This document shows positions 23,961-32,802 of a stretch of DNA of 64,000 bases, one piece after another. This stretch comes from an uncultured Latescibacterota bacterium (lineage in GTDB: Bacteria > Latescibacterota > UBA2968 > UBA8231). The DNA lies in assembly GCA_958295495.1 (NCBI GenBank), contig OY282352.1, positions 992,001 to 1,056,000 on the forward strand, in the 5' to 3' direction. The notes under the pieces are model-generated. The model saw only the letters and a list, made by a program, of their open reading frames with translations, was not told the origin of the DNA and searched no databases. A program made the translations under genes and the position numbers. How positions within the stretch are numbered: position 1 is the first letter of the stretch; every line of letters starts with the position of its first letter.

Positions 23961-24296
23961 TCAGCAGGGCAGGGCCGCTCGCAGGGCCTGAGTTACCTTC
24001 CGCTGGTCTTCCGCGGTCAAGCGCCCCACCGTACCGAGGATGAGGCCATTGTCCAACGTGAACAGTTTCATCCGGGCGAGACAGGGCTTTCGCAAGCCCG
24101 CTTGGCTCCACTGCTCGAGGGACACATCGAGGTGCCAAGCACTGCGGGCGGTGCTGGTGATCATCATGAGCAGGCTGGAGGCGTTTTTCTGGTTGAAAAC
24201 AGCGTCGGACAGGACCAGGGCTTTGCGGCGTTTGGAGCGGGGCACATCGCTGAACGGGAAAGGCACATCGACGATGTCAAAGCGGCTACAAATCAT
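23961..24296 (-). CDS. MazF/PemK-like mRNA interferase toxin
   Basis: 111 residues. The start FDIVDVPFPFSDVPRSKRRKA and ALVLSD match the beta-barrel N-terminus of MazF/PemK proteins (usually VDVPFPFTDLSGSKRRPALVLS). Later come SSLLMMITSTARS and an ARMKLFTLDNGLILGTVGRL segment typical of this class. These toxins cut mRNA at short sequences. I chose the ATG at 24296 over 24308 because GAGGAAG precedes it. It overlaps the end of the antitoxin gene by 11 bp, the usual arrangement for a type II pair. The catalytic residues cannot be confirmed by eye. Confidence 0.8.
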   Translation of the reverse strand: MICSRFDIVDVPFPFSDVPRSKRRKALVLSDAVFNQKNASSLLMMITSTARSAWHLDVSLEQWSQAGLRKPCLARMKLFTLDNGLILGTVGRLTAEDQRKVTQALRAALPC

Positions 24297-24507
24297 CGTC
24301 TTCCTCATCCTGCCACTCCGTCAGGGTCTGTTCGAGGGCCTTGGCCCACGCTAGGTCGATTTTCGCAGCTTTGCAGATGCTGACTTTACCGCCCTCTACT
24401 TGATAGGCGATGGCATCCCCTGGATGCAGGTCCAGCGAGCGGCGAATGGCCACGGGCACTGTGGTCTGGCCCTTGGATGAGATCGTGCTAATTCTGATCG
24501 GGTCCAT
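24286..24507 (-). CDS. AbrB/MazE-like antitoxin
   Basis: 73 residues beginning MDPIRISTISSKGQTTVPVA, the swapped-hairpin AbrB fold (SSKGQTTVPxxIRxxL), followed by GDAIAYQVEGGKV and an acidic tail (LTEWQDEEDDDL) likely to bind the toxin. It should bind its own promoter and neutralise the MazF-like toxin encoded in overlap downstream. Start at 24507 chosen because the family begins just before the xSSKGQ motif; the longer frame adds ten residues without support. GC content fits the neighbours, and the pair looks intact, unlike the other toxin-antitoxin loci here. Confidence 0.8.
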   Translation of the reverse strand: MDPIRISTISSKGQTTVPVAIRRSLDLHPGDAIAYQVEGGKVSICKAAKIDLAWAKALEQTLTEWQDEEDDDL

Positions 24508-24689
24508 AAGTGGCTTGGATAGAGGTAAAGAGAGCAAAGGTCCTTACATTCTTTACTAGTAAAGATAACGGTGCTTGGACGGCTCGCAAACATTGACGGC
24601 TCAATGGCCCTGTCTATCCCTCCTTGCACGTTGCGCTCGGTACACTCAAACCTTACGCTCAGATAGGTCAACTCGTTTTAGGAGTCGCC

Positions 24690-26456
24690 ATGGCTGCATC
24701 CTACCCTCGCATCCCCTACGGTTGGGCCAATTTCCGGGCCATCCGCTTGGAAAACCGCCTCTACGTCGATAAGACTCGCTTTGTCCACGCGCTCGAAGAG
24801 GAGCGCTACGTCTTTCTGATTCGTCCGCGTCGCTTTGGCAAGACCTGCTGGGTGTCCTTGCTCGAAAATTACTACGACCGCAACCGCGCCGACGAATTTG
24901 AGGCCATCTTCGGCGGCACCCACTTGGGGCAGCAGCCGACGGAAAATCGCCATCGCTACATCGTCCTGCGCTTCAACTTTTCGGCGTTCAAAAACGCGCT
25001 GGAAACCCTCGAACACCACTTTGAAGAGTATTGTCAACTGGTGGTCCGTTATGCGCTGGAGCGCAATGCGGATTTGTTTCCCGCGGCGGCGCGGCAGCAC
25101 ATCCGCTCGCCGCGCTCGGTCAATGGCCAGCTCAACGAGTTGTTCCTGTACGCTGGCGACCACGGCATTCCGCTATATATGCTCATTGACGAGTACGACA
25201 ACTTTGCCAACACGGTGCTAGCTTATCACGGCGAGGCCGCGTACCAGTCCTTCACCCACGGCGGCGGCTTCTACCGCAATTTCTTCGCCACGCTCAAGGT
25301 CGGCGCGGAGCAGAGCGGCGGCGGCTTGGAGCGGCTGTTCATCACTGGCGTGTCGCCGATCACCATGGACGACGTCACCAGCGGCTTTAACATCGGCAAG
25401 AACATCAGCTTGCGACCCGAGTTCAACGACATGCTCGGCTTCACTGAGACCGAGGTGCGGGACCTGCTAGAGATGTACCGCGACTGCGGCGTGTTCAATC
25501 AAGATGTCGAAGCCGCGCTGGCAGTGATGCGCGAGTGGTACAACGGCTATCGGTTCGCCAAGAGTGCCCAAGGCGACCTGTACAACACCGACATGGTGCT
25601 CTATTTCCTCGATGAGTCCATGCCCAACAAATCCATGCCGGATGAATTGATCGACACCAACGTGCGCATCGACTACGGCAAGTTGCGCCACCTGCTGACG
25701 GTCAACCGGCAACTCAACGGCAACTTCGACCTGCTCCGCCACATCATCGGCGAGCAGACCACCGAAAGCACCATTCAACTCAGCTTTCCTCTAGAACAGT
25801 TAGACCGGCGCGAAAACTTCCTGTCGCTGCTGCACTACTTCGGCCTGCTCAGCATTCGCGACGTGGCACACGGGGTGCCCCGGCTGGGCATTCCCAATCA
25901 GACCGTCAAGCGGCTGATGTACGGCTACCTGCGCGATGCCTACGACGATGTGGGGGTGTTCTCCGTTGACCTGTACACCTTCTCCCGCCTGATGCGCCAG
26001 ATGGCCTACGACGGTGCTTGGCGGCCAGCTTTGGATTTTTTGCGCGATGCCTTGGCCGAGCAAACCGGCATTCGCGACTACATGGATGGCGAGAAAGTGA
26101 TCCACGGCTTTGTCGCCGCCCATTTGAGTATGGTGGGTCAGTTTATGCTCCACTCGGAATACGAACTGAACAAGGGGTATGCGGATCTGTACTTGGAGCC
26201 GTTCCTCGCCCAATACTCCGATATAGGATACGGCTACGTGGTCGAACTCAAGTATGTGAAACGAAGCGAGTCGCTCGACGAGTCCGTCGTCGCGGAAAAG
26301 GTGCGGGAGGCCGTGCTGCAGGTGCGCGGGTACTTGGCAGACCCGTCCTTGTCGCACCGCTACCCGTCGGTGCGGCACATAGGCTTGGCGGTGGTGTTTC
26401 ACGGCTGGGAGATGGTCGCGTATCAAGCCGTAGAAGCCGACGCGGCGGGAAACTAA
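24690..26456 (+). CDS. AAA-ATPase / PD-(D/E)XK nuclease-like protein (copy 3)
   Basis: 588 residues. The first ~100 residues and the 45 bp upstream of the ATG are almost identical to copy 1 (CAGATAGGTCAACTCG, TTTTAGGAG), while residues ~215-510 agree better with copy 2 (KNISLRPEFNDMLGFTE, AQGDLYNTDMVLYFLDESMP). It therefore looks like a recombinant of the two. P-loop RPRRFGKTCWVSLL, Walker B LYMLIDEYDNF, nuclease motif YVVELKYVKRSESLD. It is convergent with the second RND pump gene (81 bp between stops), the same layout as the copy 4 fragment and the split RND gene. Family function not established. Confidence 0.88.
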   Translation: MAASYPRIPYGWANFRAIRLENRLYVDKTRFVHALEEERYVFLIRPRRFGKTCWVSLLENYYDRNRADEFEAIFGGTHLGQQPTENRHRYIVLRFNFSAFKNALETLEHHFEEYCQLVVRYALERNADLFPAAARQHIRSPRSVNGQLNELFLYAGDHGIPLYMLIDEYDNFANTVLAYHGEAAYQSFTHGGGFYRNFFATLKVGAEQSGGGLERLFITGVSPITMDDVTSGFNIGKNISLRPEFNDMLGFTETEVRDLLEMYRDCGVFNQDVEAALAVMREWYNGYRFAKSAQGDLYNTDMVLYFLDESMPNKSMPDELIDTNVRIDYGKLRHLLTVNRQLNGNFDLLRHIIGEQTTESTIQLSFPLEQLDRRENFLSLLHYFGLLSIRDVAHGVPRLGIPNQTVKRLMYGYLRDAYDDVGVFSVDLYTFSRLMRQMAYDGAWRPALDFLRDALAEQTGIRDYMDGEKVIHGFVAAHLSMVGQFMLHSEYELNKGYADLYLEPFLAQYSDIGYGYVVELKYVKRSESLDESVVAEKVREAVLQVRGYLADPSLSHRYPSVRHIGLAVVFHGWEMVAYQAVEADAAGN

Positions 26457-26537
26457 ACCCAAGGGCGAGGGTCTCGCCGCTCGGGCACTCTCGGAATCTG
26501 CGCCCATCTGCTGTCCACCTGCGGATTGGGAAACTCT

Positions 26538-29500
26538 CTACGTCCGCACCCGGCCACACACCAATGAATACACGACGGGGACCACGATCAGCGTCAGCCC
26601 GGTTGACAGCGTCAGCCCGCCGATGATGACCCAAGCCATCGGCTGGTGCAATTCCGCGCCCTGACCCGTAGAAAGTGCCATCGGCAGCAAGCCCAGCACC
26701 GTGGTCACCGTGGTCATGGCTATGGGGCGCAACCGCTTGCGGCCCGCTTCGGCTATGGCGGTACTCAGGTCGGCCCCGGCTAGGTGGCGATTGCGAATAA
26801 AATCCACCTTGACGATAGAGTCGTTGACCACAATGCCGATGAGCACCACGGCCCCCATCGCCGACATAAAATTGAGCGTCTGGCCGGTCGCATAGAGCGT
26901 CGCGACCACGCAGACGAGTGCCAGCGGCACGACCGCAATGACCACGAACGGAATTTTGAGCGATTCAAACTTGGCGGCGAGTATGGCAAACACAAGGCAA
27001 AAGGAAACCACCAAAGCCAGCACCAAGTCGGCCAACATCTCCTGCATCTCGTCGTCAACTGCCCCAATCTCCAGCCAAACGTCTTGGGGCTTTTCTATTC
27101 CGTTCGCGGCGGCCTCCAATTGCCGCTTGGCCTCGGCCGCATCCCCTTGCACGAGTTCGGCACCAACTTCCACGGTCCGGCTCTGGTTTTTCCGGTGTAG
27201 CGCGGCATAGCCCGTATAAGGCGCGATAGAAACTAGCTGATCAACCGGTATGTACACGGTCTGCTCCTGCCGGCGGATGGGATAGCTCAACCGCTTTAGC
27301 GTTTCCAGCCCGGGCGCCCCGTCCCGGCCCACAACCAATCTGACCTCTACCTCGCGGGAATAGTCGGCCAACTGGGTCGGCTTGCTGCCCTGCACCTCGC
27401 TGCGGAGAAAGTCGGCAAGTTTTGTCGCGTCAACGCCGTACAGGGCGGCCTTGTCGTGGTCAATAGCCACTTCGTATCCACCGGCCCCCGTAGCGAGGCT
27501 CGAACGGACGTGGGCAAAACGCGGCATATCCTCCATCAGCCCCGCAATGGCCTTGCTCACCGCGGCTAGCTCCCCCCAGTCCTCGCCGTTTAAGCGCACG
27601 TCGAAATCGCTGGTCTTTTGCGGGAAGAAATGCTCGAGAAAGGATGGCGGCTGCCGCACGCTCAGTTCGTACTCGGCGGCCGTGCGGCCCAAGGCTTTTA
27701 GTCTCGCCGCGACGGCGTCGGTGTTGGCCCATTGGGCAATTTTCACTTCTATCACGGCCTTGTTGGCCCCCGGGCGGTACGACTGGTCAAAGTCGATATC
27801 CGTTATCCCCACGGATGAATAGACTGTTTGGATCTCCGGGTCCGCTCCCAAGAGTTGTTCAATCTCAGCGACCTCGGCTAGGGTCCGCCGCAGCATGGAC
27901 GACGCTGGGAATTCCACTTCGAGCACCAACCGCTTCCGGTCAACCGTGGGCATTAACTCCCGCTCAACCGCCGATAGTAGGAACAAACCAAGTCCAGCCG
28001 CGACCACAATTGCGACTAGCGTCCCCGCCTTGTTTTGCAGGCAGATCGCCAGCAGCCTTTCATAGCACAGAATCGCGCCCTCGCCCAGCGCATCGGCGCG
28101 GTCACCGAGTCTAGTGAGCACCCGCAGGCGCGACAGCCGACCTCTTGCACGGCCACGCGACAGCAGCATGGAGACCAAGGTGATCGACACAAACAGGGAT
28201 AGGGTGAGGGACGCGACGACCGTGATGGCTTGGTCGAAGTACAAGGCCCCGGCCAGCCCTTCGATGTACACCAGCGGAAAGAACACGGACACCGTAGTGA
28301 ACGTCGAGGCGGCAATCGGCAGACTGACCTCTCGCGTGCCCTCAATGGCCGCTTCCACCAGCGAACAACCCCGTTCCCGGAACCGCTTCACATTGTCGAG
28401 GACGATTATGGAATTATCGACCAAGATGCCAATGCCCAAGGCCAGCCCGCCGAGGGAAACCACGTTGAAATGGATGCCAATGCTGTACATCACCGCAAAG
28501 GTGATGACAATGGATACGGGCACTGCCAGCCCCACTACCAGCGGGCTCTTCCAGTCGCGGATGAACAGAAACAGGACGAGCACCGCGAAAAAACCGCCCC
28601 AGTACAGGGAGGAGAGGACGTTGTCCACGGCCTCTTGGATGAATTCCGCTTGGTCGAAAACTGGAATCACCCTAAAATCGGGAAATTCAAACGCCAGCGC
28701 CGCCAGTGCCGCTTCTACTTTCCGAGCGGTCTCTACCGTATTATCCCCGGACTTCTTGTACAGATACAGGGTGATCGTATCCTTGCCGTTGAGCCGGTTG
28801 TAGCCGGTCGGCTCCTTGAATCCGTACTGTGCGGTGGCAATGTCCTCGAGGAAGACCGTCGTATTCGTATTATCGACGCGTTTGACCGGCACTTTTCTTA
28901 TGTCCTCAAGGTCCCGATAGCGACCTTCTATCCGCAGCGGATAAACCAAGTGGCCTTCGCGGATGGTCCCCCCCGCAGCGTTGACGCTAAACCGCGTCAA
29001 GGCCGCTTCGACCTCGGCGAACTCCACGCCATAAACGCGGCATTTGCGGCGGTCTATCGCGACCTCAACTTCCCTTTCCAATCCACCGGCGACGAGGGCT
29101 TGCGCCACGCCTCGTATTTGTTCCAGCCGAGGTTTTACTACGGCTTCGGCGACGTTCTTGAGTTCGACCAAGGCCGCTTGGTAATCCTCATCCGAAACCG
29201 GGTGCTCTATGCGGTCCCCAGTGACCGCGAGCATCATAAATGGCGACGACGACGGATCAAAGCGCAAGATCGTCAGCCTTGCGGCGAAATCGGGCAGCAG
29301 GTGTTGGACTCTGTCGAGCTTGTTGCGGACCTTGATGAAGGTCAGGTCCATATTGGCGTCCCAACTGAACTCCAAGTACACCATCGACAGCTCGTCCCGC
29401 GATACCGAGCGCATGTTCCTAATGTTGTACAGGCCGCTCAGCGCGGCCTCTATCGTTTGCGCGACCTCCTCCTCAATGTCGATGGCAGCCACGCCCGGAC

Positions 29501-29657
29501 ACTCCGTCTTCACCGCCAGTTTCTGGACCTCGACGTCTGGCAGGAAATCCACCCCCATCTGATAAAAGGAATAGAGTCCCACGAGGACGGCTGCTGCATA
29601 GACAACAACCGTTGTTACCGGACGCCTCACGGACGAGGCGGTGAGATTGGCGGACAT
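26538..29657 (-). CDS. RND efflux transporter, full length
   Basis: 1039 residues, the normal size for an RND pump. TM1 is VTTVVVYAAAVLVGLYSFYQ, porter motifs include FLPDVEVQKLAVKTECPGV, TM4 carries GGLALGIGILVDNSIIVLDN, and the second half has the matching VVLIGIVVNDSIVKVDFI and AMTTVTTVLGLLPMAL helices. It uses the proton gradient to export small hydrophobic compounds through an adaptor and an outer-membrane channel. The adaptor gene precedes it and overlaps by one base (TAATG), so translation is coupled. Similarity to cation/multidrug AcrB-like pumps is clear; the substrate is not. No TolC-type channel gene is in the window. Confidence 0.92.
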   Translation of the reverse strand: MSANLTASSVRRPVTTVVVYAAAVLVGLYSFYQMGVDFLPDVEVQKLAVKTECPGVAAIDIEEEVAQTIEAALSGLYNIRNMRSVSRDELSMVYLEFSWDANMDLTFIKVRNKLDRVQHLLPDFAARLTILRFDPSSSPFMMLAVTGDRIEHPVSDEDYQAALVELKNVAEAVVKPRLEQIRGVAQALVAGGLEREVEVAIDRRKCRVYGVEFAEVEAALTRFSVNAAGGTIREGHLVYPLRIEGRYRDLEDIRKVPVKRVDNTNTTVFLEDIATAQYGFKEPTGYNRLNGKDTITLYLYKKSGDNTVETARKVEAALAALAFEFPDFRVIPVFDQAEFIQEAVDNVLSSLYWGGFFAVLVLFLFIRDWKSPLVVGLAVPVSIVITFAVMYSIGIHFNVVSLGGLALGIGILVDNSIIVLDNVKRFRERGCSLVEAAIEGTREVSLPIAASTFTTVSVFFPLVYIEGLAGALYFDQAITVVASLTLSLFVSITLVSMLLSRGRARGRLSRLRVLTRLGDRADALGEGAILCYERLLAICLQNKAGTLVAIVVAAGLGLFLLSAVERELMPTVDRKRLVLEVEFPASSMLRRTLAEVAEIEQLLGADPEIQTVYSSVGITDIDFDQSYRPGANKAVIEVKIAQWANTDAVAARLKALGRTAAEYELSVRQPPSFLEHFFPQKTSDFDVRLNGEDWGELAAVSKAIAGLMEDMPRFAHVRSSLATGAGGYEVAIDHDKAALYGVDATKLADFLRSEVQGSKPTQLADYSREVEVRLVVGRDGAPGLETLKRLSYPIRRQEQTVYIPVDQLVSIAPYTGYAALHRKNQSRTVEVGAELVQGDAAEAKRQLEAAANGIEKPQDVWLEIGAVDDEMQEMLADLVLALVVSFCLVFAILAAKFESLKIPFVVIAVVPLALVCVVATLYATGQTLNFMSAMGAVVLIGIVVNDSIVKVDFIRNRHLAGADLSTAIAEAGRKRLRPIAMTTVTTVLGLLPMALSTGQGAELHQPMAWVIIGGLTLSTGLTLIVVPVVYSLVCGRVRT

Positions 29658-30835
29658 TAGAGTTTCTCGTTGACGACGATGACTTGGGCGTTGTGGGTCA
29701 AGTTGAAGTGCCCGGCCGTGATCAGGGTATCTCTAGCGGCCAAGCCTTCCCGCACTTCCACCATCTCGTCGGTCTCCTCGCCAGTTTCGACGTAGCGCCA
29801 TTTCGCCCGCCCACCCTCGTACACGAATACCACCTTCCTGTCGTCGCGGGTGAGCAGGGCTTCCCTTGGCACCAGCAGCCTATCTTTGTACCGGGCGGCC
29901 TCGACGCGCACATCGGCGAACATGCCAGGCCGCACGGCCCTATCCGGGTTTTCTATCTCGATTAGGACTCTGCACGTTCTACTTTCCGTATCTATAGTTG
30001 GGTTCACCGATACGACGCGCCCGCTTACCGCTTTCCGAGGCAGCGCGGCCAACGCTATCTCGGCCCTCGCGCCTAGCCGTATATGCCTGATCTCGGTCTC
30101 CAACACATTCATTTCGAGGCGGAGCCGATCCAGCGACACGACCCGCGCCACAACATCGCCCTTGTTGACGAAGTCGCTGCGGTCCGCGACTACTTCCGAC
30201 GCGTATCCAGCGAACGGTGCCCATAAAACGGCGTGCTCAAGTTCGATCTGCGCCCTTTTGAGTTTCAGCCGCGCCTCGTCGAGCCCGATCTGGTCTGCGG
30301 CTAGTTCCTTTCTCGACTTGTTGAAGATAAGTCTGAACGCTTCGACATCGTTGGCATTGGTCGAATCGACGCCCAGCCGGTTGAGCATTTGGTCCCTGTT
30401 GCCGCGGTCGCTACTGAAGAAGGCGATGTTGGCGTATTGGGCGAGTGCCTTGTCTAGTTCCTCCCGCGCCTGTCGCTGGGCTATTCTGAGCAAGTCGTCT
30501 TCTAACTCTACTACGGTATCGCCTTGTTCTATCCAGTCGCCTTCCTGTATGAGTAGCCGATTGATCCTCGCGGAGACCTGGGCCGTAATTTCAGCCGTCC
30601 TCGTGGCGCTGACGTACCCGTACGAGACGACTTGGCGAACCAACGGCCCCTCATTCACCTGCATTACGGCTACGGGTTTGCGGGTATCCGCGGGGACGGG
30701 TTTTGACGCTTCGGCTTGGGAGCGGCCCTTAGCCTCTACGTGGTCGGTCTCGAAAAAGCCGGTCACGGTCTCGCTCTGACTGGCGAGCACAATCGTCAGC
30801 AGGGCTATGATCGAATAGAGCACTTTGTCTTTCAT
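29657..30835 (-). CDS. RND periplasmic adaptor (membrane fusion protein)
   Basis: 392 residues: N-terminal membrane anchor or signal (YSIIALLTIVLA), barrel-sandwich hybrid/lipoyl half (VSATRTAEITAQVSARINRL, EGDWIEQGDTVVELED), a long alpha-helical hairpin (~110-190, rich in Arg/Glu/Leu), lipoyl second half (VLWAPFAGYASEVVADRSDF), and beta-barrel plus membrane-proximal domain (RPGMFADVRVEA). It links the RND pump encoded next to an outer-membrane channel. ATG at 30835 chosen because AAGGAGG lies 9 bp upstream; the frame extends 9 codons further. Repeat copy 4 lies directly upstream and probably holds the promoter. Confidence 0.92.
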   Translation of the reverse strand: MKDKVLYSIIALLTIVLASQSETVTGFFETDHVEAKGRSQAEASKPVPADTRKPVAVMQVNEGPLVRQVVSYGYVSATRTAEITAQVSARINRLLIQEGDWIEQGDTVVELEDDLLRIAQRQAREELDKALAQYANIAFFSSDRGNRDQMLNRLGVDSTNANDVEAFRLIFNKSRKELAADQIGLDEARLKLKRAQIELEHAVLWAPFAGYASEVVADRSDFVNKGDVVARVVSLDRLRLEMNVLETEIRHIRLGARAEIALAALPRKAVSGRVVSVNPTIDTESRTCRVLIEIENPDRAVRPGMFADVRVEAARYKDRLLVPREALLTRDDRKVVFVYEGGRAKWRYVETGEETDEMVEVREGLAARDTLITAGHFNLTHNAQVIVVNEKL

Positions 30836-30856
30836 GGCGGTAGTACCTCCTTGGTT

Positions 30857-31084
30857 GGCCAACAGCGGCCTACTTTATAAAAGCAGATTCCGTGCCAAAG
30901 CGGAGCTACCAACCCACAACCCATTGTTAAACAAAGAGTTAAAAGAATTCGTGCTGCTTCGTACAAAACGCCGAATTGTGCTTTGAGTGCCCCCTTTCGA
31001 CGCACTTATGCCTCCATTAAACTTCTATTTCACGTTTTTACAATAGGTTAGGGAAAGTGCGTCAGAAATGTCGCAGTGCGCTAG
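30857..31084. repeat. AT-rich intergenic repeat, copy 4
   Basis: The most diverged copy, with TATAAAAGCAGATTCCGTGCC, TTAAACAAAGAGTTAAAAG, CCCTTTCGACGCACTT and ACAATAGGTTAGGGAAAGTG. GACGCACTT (around 31007) and AAGTGCGTC (around 31060) are perfect reverse complements, so a stem can form here too. It lies upstream of the leftward adaptor-RND operon. Confidence 0.8.
31037..31065 (-). promoter_or_regulatory. Leftward promoter-like pair in repeat copy 4
   Basis: Minus-strand CTGACG (31065-31060), 17 bp, TGTAAA (31042-31037). Same spacing as copies 1 and 2. It would drive the adaptor-RND operon. Confidence 0.4.
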
Positions 31085-31177
31085 AATAGGCTAGTACCGT
31101 CCGACCACCTCAGACTGCCAACTATGCCTAAGGCTCGCCCTACCCCGAGGCTGGACCTTCGATCCGCCCCGCCCCTA

Positions 31178-32191
31178 CTAGACCTGCTTGACGAAAGTAA
31201 TCCACAGCGGGCTGTCGCCTACTTCGCGTTGCTCCAAGGGCGTCAGCGCCCCACTGGCCGCGTCAATGCGGTACGAGGCCAGCCGGCCCGATCCCTGTCC
31301 AACCGAATAGACGAAGCGACCGCTCGGGTCCAGTTCAAAAAAGCGGGGCGTGGCCTCAGTCGGGTAGTGTCCTTTGGCCGTCAGCCGCCCATCGTCGCCA
31401 ATGGCAAAGAGGGCCAAGGAATCGTGGCCGCGATTGGACCCGTAGAGAAACTGACCGTCGGGCGCAATTTTTATTTCGGCTGTCGTGTTGTCCTCGCGGT
31501 CAAACCCCTCCGGCAAGGTCGAGATGACCTGAAACGACGACAGGGTCCCGGCCTCTGGGTCGAAGTGATGGGCCGAAGCCGTGCTGCCGTCTTCGTTGAT
31601 CGAGTAGAGCAGGTCGCGGGTCGGGTGGAAGGCAAAGTGGCGCGGGCCTTCGGGCGTGGCTGGTTGTATCTTGGGCGGGTCGTTGGGCGTCAGCCGCCCA
31701 GTTTGCTCGTCAAAGCGAAACTGAAAGATGGCGTTGGCCGGGTTGGTGTGCGGCACAAAGGCAAAGCGGTTTGCGCGGTCGGTCTGGATGCTGTGGGCGC
31801 GTACTGCGGTGGAAAGCATTTGCAGCGGCTGGGCCGAGAGTGCGCCATCGGCGGCCACCCGGTGAACGCCGACCTGGCCCGACCCATAGTACGACGACAA
31901 CAAAAAGGCCCCGGTGTTGTCCAAAAACAGATAGGGCGGGCCTTCTTCTAGGCTCGTCTCCGCGAGCTTGACCAGCGTTCCCTCCCCCCGCTCGACCGCA
32001 TAGCTAGCCAGTTTTTGGGCCGAGCGCAGGGCCACGAACATCTGGGTCCCGTCTGGGCGCGTGGCCACCGCCCCAGGGGAGTCCTCCAACTCGATATTGG
32101 GCTGCGGCTCTAACGCGCCGGTGTCTTCGTCCATCAGGAAATGCGATAAAAAGTTGCTGCCCGAATTTGAAACATATACGTGATAGGCCAT
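31178..32191 (-). CDS. Lactonase-family seven-bladed propeller (6-phosphogluconolactonase-like)
   Basis: 337 residues with repeated propeller blades characteristic of the PF10282 lactonase family: DEDTGALEPQPNIELEDSPG, VATRPDGTQMFVALRSAQKL, GPRHFAFHPTRDLLYSINEDGSTASAHHFD, APDGQFLYGSNRGHDSLALFAI, EATPRFFELDPSGRFVYSVGQGSGRLASYRID. Some members hydrolyse 6-phosphogluconolactone, but many have unknown substrates. No signal peptide. ATG at 32191 chosen because GGAGGAGA lies 7 bp upstream. Downstream of the PH-like membrane protein and EamA transporter on the same strand, with a 21-bp gap, so likely one operon. Confidence 0.85.
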   Translation of the reverse strand: MAYHVYVSNSGSNFLSHFLMDEDTGALEPQPNIELEDSPGAVATRPDGTQMFVALRSAQKLASYAVERGEGTLVKLAETSLEEGPPYLFLDNTGAFLLSSYYGSGQVGVHRVAADGALSAQPLQMLSTAVRAHSIQTDRANRFAFVPHTNPANAIFQFRFDEQTGRLTPNDPPKIQPATPEGPRHFAFHPTRDLLYSINEDGSTASAHHFDPEAGTLSSFQVISTLPEGFDREDNTTAEIKIAPDGQFLYGSNRGHDSLALFAIGDDGRLTAKGHYPTEATPRFFELDPSGRFVYSVGQGSGRLASYRIDAASGALTPLEQREVGDSPLWITFVKQV

Positions 32192-32212
32192 GGAAATCTC
32201 CTCCAAAAGGTA

Positions 32213-32800
32213 TTAGGTGAGCGATTGGTGCGGCACCGCTTCTTGCAAGGCGTGCAAAAAGACGGCTGGATCGGCCGGGCCGAGCAAGAGCGCATGGGAG
32301 CCGTGCGTTGGAATGTACACGGCGTGCGGCGCATCCGTATGGAAAACGTGCGCCTTCTCCCCGCTGCACAGATGAAACGCCCCTCCGTAAAAAAAGAACG
32401 CGCTGATGGCGAAAATTTTGGCTCCGGGCCGATATTGGGGCGCGGCCGGCAAATCCACGACCCGGGCCTCCTCCACCTTTAGCTCGTTATAGGCAAAGTG
32501 CTTGCCGTGGGCACTGTTGCGGATGAGCAGATGCCCCTCTAGCAAGACGAAATCCGTGCGGCGGGCACTAAAATAAAACCAAGTGAACACCGAGAAAAAT
32601 ATGATCAGCAGCAGCGCGTAAGACGTGCCCAAGGCCACGGGCGCGGCGATGCGGGCGACCGGGCCATTTGGGTCAATGGCTGCGTAGAGCGCGAGGGTCA
32701 GCACGGCGAAAAAGGCGGTGGTCACGGCAAAAGACGCGGCCAGCACTTTGCCGAACAGGGCGACGGATGGCGGGTGGATGGGAAAGATGCGCGGTTCCAT
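32213..32800 (-). CDS. Membrane protein with bacterial PH-like domain
   Basis: 195 residues: two membrane helices (VLAASFAVTTAFFAVLTLALYAAI and ALLLIIFFSVFTWFYFSA) followed by a C-terminal domain with strands DFVLLEGHLLIRNSAHGKHF, VVDLPAAPQYRPGAKIF, HAVYIPTHGSHALLLGPADPAVFLHAL. That order (L-xx-G-x-L-x-I-R.. then ..LLLGPADPxxFLxAL) resembles bacterial pleckstrin-homology (bPH) proteins. ATG at 32800 lies two bases after the EamA gene's stop (TGATAATG), implying coupling. Function unknown. Confidence 0.6.
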   Translation of the reverse strand: MEPRIFPIHPPSVALFGKVLAASFAVTTAFFAVLTLALYAAIDPNGPVARIAAPVALGTSYALLLIIFFSVFTWFYFSARRTDFVLLEGHLLIRNSAHGKHFAYNELKVEEARVVDLPAAPQYRPGAKIFAISAFFFYGGAFHLCSGEKAHVFHTDAPHAVYIPTHGSHALLLGPADPAVFLHALQEAVPHQSLT

Positions 32801-32802
32801 TA

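Noticed and set aside
28230..29660. 476-residue plus-strand open frame
   Set aside because: It is antisense to the RND pump gene; high GC leaves long shadow frames. No domain recognisable.
12231..31084. CRISPR array from the repeated AT-rich blocks
   Set aside because: There are only four copies of ~250 bp spaced by kilobases of genes, with no short regular repeats or spacers and no cas genes.
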